This document shows, piece after piece, positions 49,101 to 61,100 of a DNA stretch of 64,000 nt (position 1 is its first letter; each line of letters starts with the position of its first letter). The stretch covers positions 27,306,147-27,370,146 of the forward strand of contig CM034243.1 of the NCBI GenBank assembly GCA_019916065.1. Reading direction: 5' to 3'. A program made the position numbers and the translations under genes. A model generated the notes under the pieces. It made no database searches. It worked only from the letters and a program-made list of their open reading frames with translations, and was not told the origin of the DNA. The DNA is from Vitellaria paradoxa. Lineage: Eukaryota > Streptophyta > Magnoliopsida > Ericales > Sapotaceae.

Positions 49101-52100
49101 ATTAAACTTTTGATAGCCACTTTTGTCCCTTTTTTTGGGTAGGTTTATATGGAAATACGATGTGCAGATGGTGGGGATGGAGGAAGGGGGAATAGTTTAC
49201 CAGCCACGCATGAAGAAATTCATCCAACTGGAATGCTCAGTGTTGTCGCCAATCTCACACCTTGGTCTAATCATAATCAGAGTCCACGTAACATGTACCA
49301 GTGTCAGGTATGCTTGCATGTTAACTACAGAAGTTTTTTGTTCTGTACATGCTTGTACATCAAAATTTCTATCTGATCGGTATTTTGTATTTCCAATTTT
49401 GATGGGTTGCAGATGGCAAAACAAACAATGGCTTTTTCCTCACAGGCGATTTACTGCCGTGCAGATCAAAAACTCTATCATCTTCAGGTCTCATCCAAAA
49501 TTTTTGTTATTGCATTACTTGTTTTGCGAGGAATTATCATTAACTACAACTTCTGTACTTGGTCTGTTTCTTGGAATTTAATACTATTTTAGATCATGCA
49601 AATTAGGAAATTGAATGTTACTTTACTTTTCAAAGGAGGTTTGGATGGCATTAAAATCATTAAATGGTGAAAAGGCTCCAGGGCTAGATGGGTGGCCTAT
49701 GGCATTTTTTTAGTTCAGTTAGGAAATGATTAAGGGGAACATAATCGCGATTTTTGTGGAATTTCTCCAAAATGCGATGTTTGGGAAAAGTTTGAATATT
49801 ACATGCATAGCTTTAATCCTGAAAATGAATGGGTTGGTACATGTAAGGGATTTTCAACCCATTAGTTTGGTGAGTAGTATTTACAAGGTAATTGCGAAAG
49901 TGCTAACAAACTGGATGAAGATTATATTATCATTACTTATATTAGAACATCATAGTGCTTTTGTTGAAGGAGGCAAATCTTAGATGCAGTGTTGATGGCT
50001 GATGAGGTAATTGACTCTAGGTTAAAGAGTAAGGTTCCAAGTGTGATCTTCAGATTAGGCGTGGAGAATGCTTATGATCATGTAAAATGGGACTTCCTCA
50101 TTTATTTGTTGGAGATAATGGGCTTTGGGGTTAATTGGTGGGAATGGATTTATTGATGCATTTCCACAATTAGATTTTTTGTGCTAATTAATGGAGCTTT
50201 AGAAGGATTCTTTCAATTCTTGAAGGTGTTCAAATAAGGGAAACCCCTCTCCCCTTACCTTGTTCTAGTAATGGAAGCTTTTATTAGGATGGTAAGAAGG
50301 GCAGTGAAGAGGATTTTACAGAAGGTGTTTTTTTTTTTTGGGGGGGGGGGGGGGCCGCAGATCTCAATGCTCCTTGGAGGTGTCTCATCTACTCTTTCCT
50401 AATGACTCTATTGTCTCTTGTGAGGCGAACATCTTGCAACTAGGATATTTAAGCTGTGTATTGTTCTGTTTTGAGGCTGTCAGAAGTTTTGAAACTTAAC
50501 TTGGCTGAATCAGAAATTATCCAGTTGGAGCAGTGGAGAATTTGGATGATCTAGCTGCAGCATTGGGATGCAAAGTTAGTACGTTACCCTTATCCTCCTT
50601 GAGGCTTCTTTTGGGGACTTCTTTCAAGAAAAAATAGTTTTGGGATGAAATGATTGAGAGGTTTGAAAAGAGGTTATTAGAATGGAAACATAAATGTCTA
50701 TCAACAGGAGCAAGGGGAACTTCAACTAAAACTATATTGTCTAGCCCGCCAACCTATTACATATCTTTGTTCACAATTCTGGCATTAGTGATGAAGAAGT
50801 TAGATAAATTAGGGACTTTCTAGGGGGTAATGGTGGTGAAAGGTTTAAGTACAATTTGGTATATTGGAGGAAGGTGTGTCTCCTTGAGAAAGGAGGTATT
50901 CGAACAAGAAATTTGAAACATTTCAATGTAGTTTTGCTGGAAAAGTGGCTATCGGGATTTGCCATTGAAAGGGAGAGATTTTGGTGGAGACTGATCTCTA
51001 CTAAATATGGGGTAGGTTGGGTAGGCTGGAGATCTTATGAGTGGAATACCATCCACGAGGTTAGCTTGTGGATAGGGATTCGATAGCATTGGGATGGGAT
51101 TAATGAGCATATTCTTTGGTTTGTTGATAGTGAGACAATCAAAATTTGGAGCTTCAAATGCCTTATTGAGGGAAGACTTGAGGAAATTTGTTCTGATAGT
51201 TTTAACCTAACAATTGAGTTGACCAGGTGTTGGCAGTTGAATGTCTAGAATCACCATAGGAATAGAGTTGTTTGGAACTCGATGCTTGTAAAGAACTTGT
51301 ATGACTGGGAGGTGGGAAGTGTTATTGACAACCAAAGCAGAGAAGGGGTCGATAGTGTTACACGAGCTTTGTCGAAATTAGGGATGTTTGAGGTGAAAAG
51401 GGGAAAGATCTGAGATACGGAGATCAGGTGATCAGGTGTCGATAGTGTTTGAGGTGAAAACTCTGTATAACTTTTTGGTGGGTGGAAGGATTTTGGATTT
51501 CTTGTGGGGAAAGATTTGAGTACAGAGATCACTTATAAGATTGCTTTCTTTATGTGGTTTGTGGTGAGGGAGAGGATCCCAACTATTGACAACTTTCAAT
51601 AGAGACGACACGCTTCAGTTAATCGGTGTTGCTGTAAAGATCGAGAGGAGTCAATTGATCACATCTTCATACATTGTTTGTGGAAGAAGGATTCGTGGGA
51701 TCTGATGCTTTCTAGTTCTGGGATTCAATGAGTTCTCCAAGGATGTATAACTTTTTGGCGAGGTTACGGGGTAAGAATTGGAGGAAGACTTGGTGAATGG
51801 CCCTTTTTTTGTTTGTTTTGGTTGATTTTCAAGGAAAGAAACTGGAGAATATTTCGAGGGTGAAATGCCATTACATAGATTGAAAAGCTTCTTTTATCGA
51901 TGTGTTATAGTTGGATATTGGCGGCATAGAGCTGGACTTGAAATCTTTTCTACTTTTTGTTGGAGTATGATATTTTAATGATGAATTGGTCTGTTTTTGT
52001 ATGGTTGGCATTTCCTTAATGCCTTCTCTTTTTAAATTTCTATTTTTTAAAAAAAAGGTGGGGGGGGGGGGGGGTAAATTACACTTACCTTCCCTCAACA

Positions 52101-55100
52101 ATTGGGTAATTACGCTTACCATTCACAACATTTAAAAGTTATACTTGTATCCCTAATTTTGAAATGTTATTAACATTGACCCTCTTATTATAAAATCAAT
52201 CATCAAGACTTAACATAAAATGTCAAAGTAATCAAAATTTTAAGTGTTTTTCCTATTTTACTTTTCACTCTTACATTTTCGTTAGTTTTCTTTGCAAACA
52301 TTCCTAAGTTTTTTTTTTTTTTTTTTAACTTAATTTTTACTTGTTTGTAGGGATTTTTGTAAAGAAAATTGACGAATATGGGAGACAGTGGCGTGTAAAA
52401 TAGGGAAAAAAAAAATAAATTTTTGGTCACTTTGACATTTTCTATTAAGTTTTAACGGTTGATTTTATCATAAGGGGGTTAATGTTAACAACATTTCAAA
52501 ATAAGGGAGGCAAGTGTAGTTTTTAAATTTTGTGGATGGTATGTGTAATTATCCAAATGCTAAGGGAGGTAGGTGTAATATGCTCAAAAAAATTGTCTAT
52601 ATTTCTTCCCTACTTTTTTTCCTTTTCCACTTTTTTTTTTTAATCACCAAAACGTACTTGGAGAAGAGGATTTCTTTCAATTCTCTTTTTTTTTTTTTTT
52701 TTTTTTGAGTAAAATTTTATGGAAAAGCATCAAGGGATGACAAATTGTCTCAATTAATGCTTTTTTTTTTTTTTTTTTTCTTATTGTCCTACTGCCCGCC
52801 ATTCTTGAAAAGAATTACTTAATTTCCTTGGGAGCACCCAACACTTGCCAAAAGAATCAAGAGACAAATTTCACTATTCCTTAGCCCATGAATAGTGAAC
52901 AAAGTGATACTCAATGGACTCACTTTCACTTTTATATAAACACAGTCAATTCACTATTACACCTTTTTCTCACAATGAGATTGTTAATGGTAAGAATTTT
53001 TTCATGTGCTATGCACTAAATAAAGAAAGCCACCTTCTGTGGCGTTCCATACATAGAGATACAGACCTAGATAAAACCCTCCTCCTAAATTCCCACAATA
53101 TCATAGTATGATTTTGACAATTTCTATTAATTCCTGTGAGTGACTTTTCTTCTATTTCTAACATATGTCTATTATCAATGCAATTGTACCAGTGAAACTT
53201 TCAAATATTTGGGAAATCTGACTTTTTCTTTTCATTTATTATCTCTCTCTACCTTCGTCCTAGCCACCTTTTCAGAAACTATAGAAACCCTTTCTTTTCT
53301 TTTTTTTTTTTGGTGGGACTGAAGAATTGATTTTCCTTATTATGGTATCTTTATAGAAATTTTTATTGTCTAATTTGAAGGGGTCCTATACATACGACTT
53401 CTAAGGATTGAGTTGTTAATATGCTGCTCCATCTGTGCGAGTGTATGTGTGGTTTCTCTCTCATGTAATAATTGGCTTCGCAGACTCCTCAAACTCCCAT
53501 CGTGCGCACTGAAACATATGACAAGTACAATATCGACGAGTACCCATCAGGGACAAATGCAATTGTTGCAGTTTTGGCATATTCTGGGTAATAGTTTTGG
53601 ACGACAATGTTGGCATCACTCTATATCGTCACATTTGTATAATGTGTGTTCTTTTGCTTTTTATAGGTACGATATGGAAGATGCGATGGTTTTGAATAAA
53701 TCATCTGTGGATCGTGGGCTGTGTCATGGACAAATATACCAGGTATGCTATTGCTACCTTTTTTTTGTTTTTTTGGTAACCCGGAATCCACCTGCTTATC
53801 ATAATCCTCAACGGACTGTTTAGGCGATGGGTAAACCTAGGGTATGTGCACCCCCCCTGTGTTTCCCGGGTGAATGAGGAATTGAACTCGGGTGGGCACT
53901 GTGGAGAGCAAACCCACGTGCCACTTGAGCTGACCCCTTGGGGCTATGCTATTTCTACTTGAAATGGTGTTCTAGAAATATCGTAATTTCATGAAAAAAA
54001 ATTTATACAATTATGTGTTAAGAATCCTTTCCTCATATGAATAAGATTGTGTGCTTCATTGTTTACTATATTGTACAGACAATCCTACTGGTTGTTAAAG
54101 CCATTCAACAAAACCTAGAACTTCTTCATGGTATCAAAGAGGATATCAGGCATGTGCTTTCTCTAGATCTAACCATAAGTTTCAATCATCAAAAAACTCA
54201 CCTCCAATCGAAACCCTTGATTGGTTCCAATACTTGTTCTGGCATATTCAATTGTTGGCGACCCTCTATAGTCATTGCCCCATCACCAGTGAACTCCAAA
54301 AATTGTGGGCTTCATCATCAAAAGTGTTTGCAGCAGCGGCGAAGGTCTTTTCTACTCGTGATATCTAGTCAAAGTGAAAACAACTTCACCCGTACTCGAT
54401 CTGTCAAAGTATCCAGCCAATCGTCACCTGTTGTAGCTTTGTCTTTGTTAGGTGAGCACCATCTTCCTATAGCTGCTGCCAAAAACCAAGTCACACGCCT
54501 CCATGCGCGCCTCATTTGTCAGCTCGTGAGATGAACACACATAAATCTTGCCAGCAAGTGTATGCTCGTTTGTCACTTTTCATATTTTGGATTGGTTTGA
54601 TTTGGCACCCTTCGTTCAAAAGCTCATTGATCTAGAAAGGTTCAACCTATTCTGCTCATTGGTACTCTGCGTTGTTTTGTTTTAATGGAGACTAATTCTA
54701 ATGAGTCTAAACCCTTTGGGTCCACTGCTACACCTACCTAGTTGACAACCTGGAAGTTAAATGGAAATAATTATTCTCGATGGTATAAAGCTATTAAAAT
54801 TGCTCTAAGTGGGTATGGCAAATACAAACAACTCAATGAATCTACTCAACTAATGATAAATATTATGACATTTGAATTCAAGAAGATGCACTTATAATTA
54901 GCCTATAATGGAAATCGTGGGAAACCAATATTGCATATACATTTACTCATTTGGAGACTTGTAAGTAGATACGAGGGTATGTTCGTCTGATGTTTTCAAG
55001 TAATATCACTCGTATCTATGACTTGCCCCTAGAGTTCTTTCGACTACAACAATCTGGTTGGCCAATGATCGATTATTTTGCTTATGTGAAGCATCTAATG

Positions 55101-58100
55101 AATTAAATAATCTCAAACCATTGACTGCAGATGTCATTGAGATGCAAAGGCAACAAGAACAGATTATACTTTGCCAATTCCATGCTGGGCTTGATCTTGA
55201 GTTTGAGCTTTGTTAAATCTTAGATACTTGGTGGTGCTTCCCTTCATTCTTTGACTGAGGCATTTCCTAAAGTTACGTGTGTTGTCCCAAAAGTCATAAT
55301 CAGTGCAAGATCCTACTCATTCTACCCTTGTGGCAACAACATATTGATAGGAGAGGTGTTGGTAGTTAGATATCTCCATCCTCTTCTGAGAGTCGCAATA
55401 GTTGTGATGGCCGTGGTAGCCATACACACGGTGATCGTTGTAGAGGCTAATGACCAAAGTGTACTCATTGTGGTAAAGATGGTCGTTACAAGGGTAAGTT
55501 TTGGGACCTGTTTAGCAAGCCATCTCACATGCCACATGTTGCAACATCTAATTCTTAAACAAACTTACATTCTCCCAGGGAGCATCCACAGACAGTTACT
55601 GTTTCTGGAGAGGAGTATTCTAGACTCCTATAGTATCAATTAGCTCATTAGGTTTTTATCCTATTCCTTCTCTTACTTGGTCGTAATTCCATTGCTCGTC
55701 TCCCCCTGGCAAGTCCTTACTCCATTCCTGTGGAATACGGACTTGAGTAGAAGAAAGCACCTTAGAGCATTCGCCTCTCCCACAGTTGAGGAAAGGTCTC
55801 CTTTCTTGAGGGCCCCATAAGAATCGAAGATTCTGAGGGGAATGAGCTTTGGCTACAACAAGGTGGACATTGATAAGGCAAGCCGGCTGGCTGCCGACAC
55901 TATCTTATCGCCGGATAGTTTACGGGTGGCTATCTCCTTAATTGGAAACACTTAATAAAATTTCTGCGCCTGTATGTGTGTACGTATACATGCACACGTG
56001 AACAACAGGGGATCGCGGTGGAGGAGGAGCATACTTATCTTTTAGAAATAAGTATATTTGGATCCCCAGTATTCTGAGTGAGCATGTGACTATCGGGTAA
56101 AAGGTTTATAGTTGATATGATCGCTTCTATATCTTCCATCTCCTAGACTACTACTACTATACTGAAGTGGGTAAGCAAAGTGGAAATTGCCCAAAAGGAG
56201 AATCTGCAGCTCTGTCTTACCTTGAAAATGAGGCCACAATCTGCATTTCTCTTTTGTTTTTTTTTTTATTTTCTATGCGGGAACATCTATAATCCGTTCA
56301 AGACTCCAACAGGGGGGAACAGTCCGAAAAAATGCACAAAACCCAAGCAGAAAATGCAGCACCTCTAGCAGCGCTTTGTGCTGCAGCATTCCGCCCATTA
56401 TGATTTGTAACATTGCAATTTAGGGTCTAGAGATGGGTGGAGGTGTGTTTTGGGGACTTGTGGTGTAGTACTAAAAATGGGACTTTAGATACTTATAAAA
56501 TCCCTTTAGTTTTTAAAATCGGTAAAATCAACTATAAAATTCAGATTTTACTAATTTTACATCTCAAAATTGCGATTTTATCTATTTTAACCCCCATAAT
56601 GATTTTTGAAGTGATTCAATAAGTTTTCTTAGCCTAACATTGTAAAATACAATTTTACGATTGAAATTGAGATTTCAATGACCTTTCTCCATGTGGTCCT
56701 GGTGGTTGATGCTGGTGGCAGGAGAAGATAGTGGCAATGGGTTTGGGTGAAAAAAACAGTATTTTGTGCCCCTTTTTTATTACTATTTTGTTTGGTTCAA
56801 AGCTCTAATACCAAGTTGATAGTAAAAAGAAGAATTAGAAGGGATTGATTTCCCTGCCTATCTTGTAATATATTTATACTTGAGAACTAAGAGAAGTAGA
56901 ATACAAAAGGAAACGCAGCTAAACCTTGGCTGTCAAGAATAATAAAGGGAAAAAAATCAAGTGACAGCATATTCTACCATATTGCTAGATTGTTCTAGCA
57001 ATTACCATATGGCACGGCATACAAGAAGTATAAAATAAGAGTCACTCGAGCATCACTTTGGATCGAGAAAATTGGTTTATATATATGCATATTTGGTATG
57101 CATGTCTAAACATCTGTAGTCTGACATGTAGTCTACTCTATTTGTAATCTCTCAACTTGTGCAAAATCATCATTGTTGAGTTTCTCTCTCTAAAATTTGC
57201 TTATGATGTTGGGAAAGTAACCTAACAAGAGGTATGTTTCAGCTATTTATTTAATTTTTTTTCCCTTGGAATAAGGTGAACATCATATTGAAAGGTATCC
57301 AGGGAAGGTATGTATGAAGTATGGCTAAAATATAAAATCCATGAAATTTTCTATTTGTTGTTCACAATATGCAAAATGTTGTTCCTTTACCTTCAAAACA
57401 GATGAATTACGTCTGTCTCCTAAGAAACTGAAATGAAATATTAGTGGAAATATAATCTTAATATTTTTATTGAAATGTTTTGATGAAAGGATGGCTAAAA
57501 TATAAAATCCATGAAATTTTCAATTGCTTGTTCACAATGTACAAAATGTTGCTCCTTTTCCTCAAAACCATCGAAATTTGTCTATCTCCTAAGAAACTGA
57601 AATGAAATATTAGTGGAATAATAATTTTAACATTTCTATTGTAATGTTTTGATGAGAAAATAGGGTAAAACATACCAAACTGATATGGTAAATTAATAAA
57701 TTATTTAATTAATTTATTGGTAGGCATTCATATATTTAGGTATATTTTACTTCTTAATATTTCTTTGTATTTTTAATATTTTTATGCCACTTTGGAAATA
57801 TTTATGAAACATTTTTGAAATATTCCAGTTGCTAATTGAAACAGCATAGGGTAACGAAATTTTGATTCTTGGTTGTTGATAGTATATTAAAATCGTGTTT
57901 TTTTTGGTTATGTGATGTTAATTCTTATCTTTTTATGACCTTTTATGTTGCAGACAGAAACTATTGACTTGGTTGAACAAAGAGGCAAGGCCGATCGTGC
58001 TCAGAGAAGGTTTAGAAGGAGCAATCTTGATAAGTCGGTGCATTCTTTGATTGATTCAGATGGACTTCCATATGTTGGGCAGGTAACCCTTCCATGTTGT

Positions 58101-61100
58101 AGTTTATTTATGTACTTATATGAACATTTCGGACTATGGTAACAAACCCTCACTTTTGACTCTCAGAAAATAAACCCTAATGATCCATACTGTAGTATCT
58201 ATGATGACGTAACAAGTGCAACAAAAACTACAAAATTAAAGGGTTCGGAACCTGCTATTGTTGATTATGTTGCTGTTGATGTGAAAAACAAAAAACATCT
58301 GCAAAAGGTAAGTGGAACTTCTTCTTCCTGTTTTGTTGCACAATTGCAAATGTCATGAACTTCTAATGTGTATATATATACACATGCATATAGTAATTGT
58401 AATTGTTATCATTGTTTTTTTACTCTGCATTGCTAAACTGAAGATAACATTTAATGTTAAATAAACAAAACAAGATGGTGTATTTATAAAAAAGATGATC
58501 AGTGGAAGAATAAACAATAAATATGAAGAATAGAAAAAGTGTGTGGACTTGAGGTGGTCTTGACATAGAGGACTTAAAGATGAGACCAGATGTTTGTTTG
58601 TTCATGCGTTCTGAGATTTTTTGTATTATTTATTTATTTCTTTTTGGTTGTGGGGTTGGAGGGAGTCATTGCACTTCTGTTTTTTTGGCTCGCTTTAAAT
58701 GTCGGGACTTGGATCAGTATTGCCCCCCTGGCTGCTATTTTTCCTTGTTCAAAAATAGATTCAAAATGAATAAAATTTCTTGTGAGATAAACGGACAAAA
58801 GGGACATAAAAGAGATGATTAGTGGACAAAGATACAGTAAATATGAAAGAATAGAAAAGGTGCAGAAACTGACAGAGGTAGTCTGTGACATAGAGGACTT
58901 AAGACGAGGTGCCATGTACTTGTTTGTGCACATCTTTCTGATTTCCTGTATTATTTATTTATTTATTTTTGGTGGTGGTGGTGGTGTTGGTGGGAGTTCT
59001 TGCACATCTTCTTTTGCTTGCCTTAAATGTAAGGGTTTGGGTCAGTATTACCCCCCTCACTGGTTATCTTTCTTTCAAAAATTGAGAGGTTGGCCACTTG
59101 AAGTGCTCATTTTGTTTATATTAATGGTATCCATCTCTCTATATTGGGAATGTTTGAAATATTTACTCTAACTGAGCTCAACTACGAGTATGTCCCACAC
59201 AGTCTTGACCCTCCCCACTCCCTAAAACCTCAGCCCCTACCAAAACAAATAGCGGCTGAGTGGTAGCTGAGGATGGAGGAGGAACATAGTAGAAGGACCT
59301 CCCTCTCTTGGTGTATGGCCAAATTAGCTTGTGCATACCTGTATTGAACTCTTCATTGCTAAAAGTAAAGTGCTCTACTGGTCCCCCTAAAGCTTGTTGC
59401 ATCATCTTCAGGTCCATTCTATGTATCTGAGTCTCTGGCTGAGGACTTCTTTTTGCTTTGTGCTTGACGACAGCAACCCACTATCTAGTACCTCTAGTTT
59501 ATCTAACTTCTTATCCTGCCCATGAACCAAAGGTCGAATTTCGGTCCAATCCAATACTTGGTCCATCCTCTGAATCTCGATCTGTTGCTGCCTTTAAAGG
59601 TCCAAATTAATTTCTAAGGCCAGACTCACCAGATTGATCCTTAGATTAGGCCCACACTCCCCTATTTTATAGTCCTTGTACATCACACTTCCTCTACCTT
59701 GACCTGACTTCGAAAATATCTTCAGTTGCACCTTCCCTTGCACGTGACCCGCTTTCTCGATGTATCTAGCTGTCTTCCTTTCTCTTTTGTTATCTCCACA
59801 CACTCCTACCACCAGAACACCATGAGCTCCAATTTGCTCGCCTCAGACAAGTTATAAATCCCCAAGTTTTCTTTTCTTTCTTTGAAATTGACAAATGACT
59901 TCACCACTGCCCAATTCAGCACCACAAAATCCCAATCTTCTAATTTTACCAACACCAGAATTTGTAGCCCATTCCCACAGACTTTAATTCTTGCCCACTT
60001 GAGATTGATCCTCTACCTCGTTTCATTGTCTAAACCTGCAAATCTACCACACTAGTTTCCTATCTCTTTGAAAATCATTACTTGAGGAATGGGAGGGGTA
60101 AGTCGATAGCTCTTCCCCACATTTCCTTCTCTCAAAACAGTGGGTTCAACCCTCCTAACAATTTAACAACAGTGGACAACCCCTGAATTTTCCGCGTTGA
60201 AACCTGAAATCCTCAGCAATGTTTTCTGACAAGAATACAAACAAAAGGCACACCCTTCCTAACTCCTCCACCTCCACTTCTCCCAGAACTCGTCATGTTT
60301 GTTGCACCCAAATCTCTACCTTCCTGCTCCAAACTGCTTCCGCTTCTGCTTCCCCTAATCTTCTTACCGAACTCCTCCTTTGTGCTCTCAAATGTTCAGT
60401 GCATGATTCCTTATAAACTAGCAGTACCTGTCCCTCTTCCACCTCGTTCACAGTTGCCATCACTTCAACCTCCGGCCATCAAGGAATCCTAGCTGCTTGT
60501 AGATACGATCTCGCTCCATCTCTACTCAATCTAGCTCCTTTATGGTCTATCCTCTCAAGATGTTGATATAATCTTTCCATCCTTTGCCTGTGATGATCTC
60601 TGGTGATCTTACACAAACCTTACTCTTGGGGGTAAAGGATTTGAGCTCCACCATCCATCTCTATTCCTCCTCCACTCTGGTTGGCATAATCATTCTTCTA
60701 CCTTCCTCTATATTCCCTAATAGCCTAGGACCTTTGAGCCTTCGCATCGTCCACTCTACCTCTGAACCAAGCAGCTCAAATGTCTTCGAGTAAAACTTAC
60801 CTCGCTTGATGATGCAAACCCCATCTTGCTTTGGTACGAAATCAGCCATTGTCAATCCACTCTGCACTACCTTCCTCTCTGATTGATGCACTCTTTCCAT
60901 TGCTCGCTTTTTTGCCTTATCTTTTAGTTCGTCTAATTTGTCTGATTTCTCCGGTGTGAAACCATGAGAAAACCCTATTGTTGGGGATCGTTTCTTGAGA
61001 GAATATCACTAACCTCATATCCACTATTTTTTTTTTTTAAACTTCTTATGGCTAATTACATTCCTAGCGGGGTTTATAAAAGCCTAGGCTGGAGTTATGA

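Larger units (their letters stand above)
49488..53483 (+). other. NRPA2 intron (3,996 bp) with LINEs and a long-TIR element
   Basis: Contains the decayed LINE 49620-52046, the inverted-repeat element 52075-52582 and a minus-strand LINE fragment 52690-53130. 53131-53483 shows only AT-rich intron. Confidence 0.8.
53743..57953 (+). other. NRPA2 intron (4,211 bp) with SINE, copia and other insertions
   Basis: Carries the SINE 53758-53944, a decayed copia gag region 53960-55645, a compositionally distinct block 55650-56130, a possible minus-strand LTR fragment near 56800-57020 and a tandem repeat 57321-57662. 56130-56800 is AT-rich without recognisable content. Confidence 0.8.
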
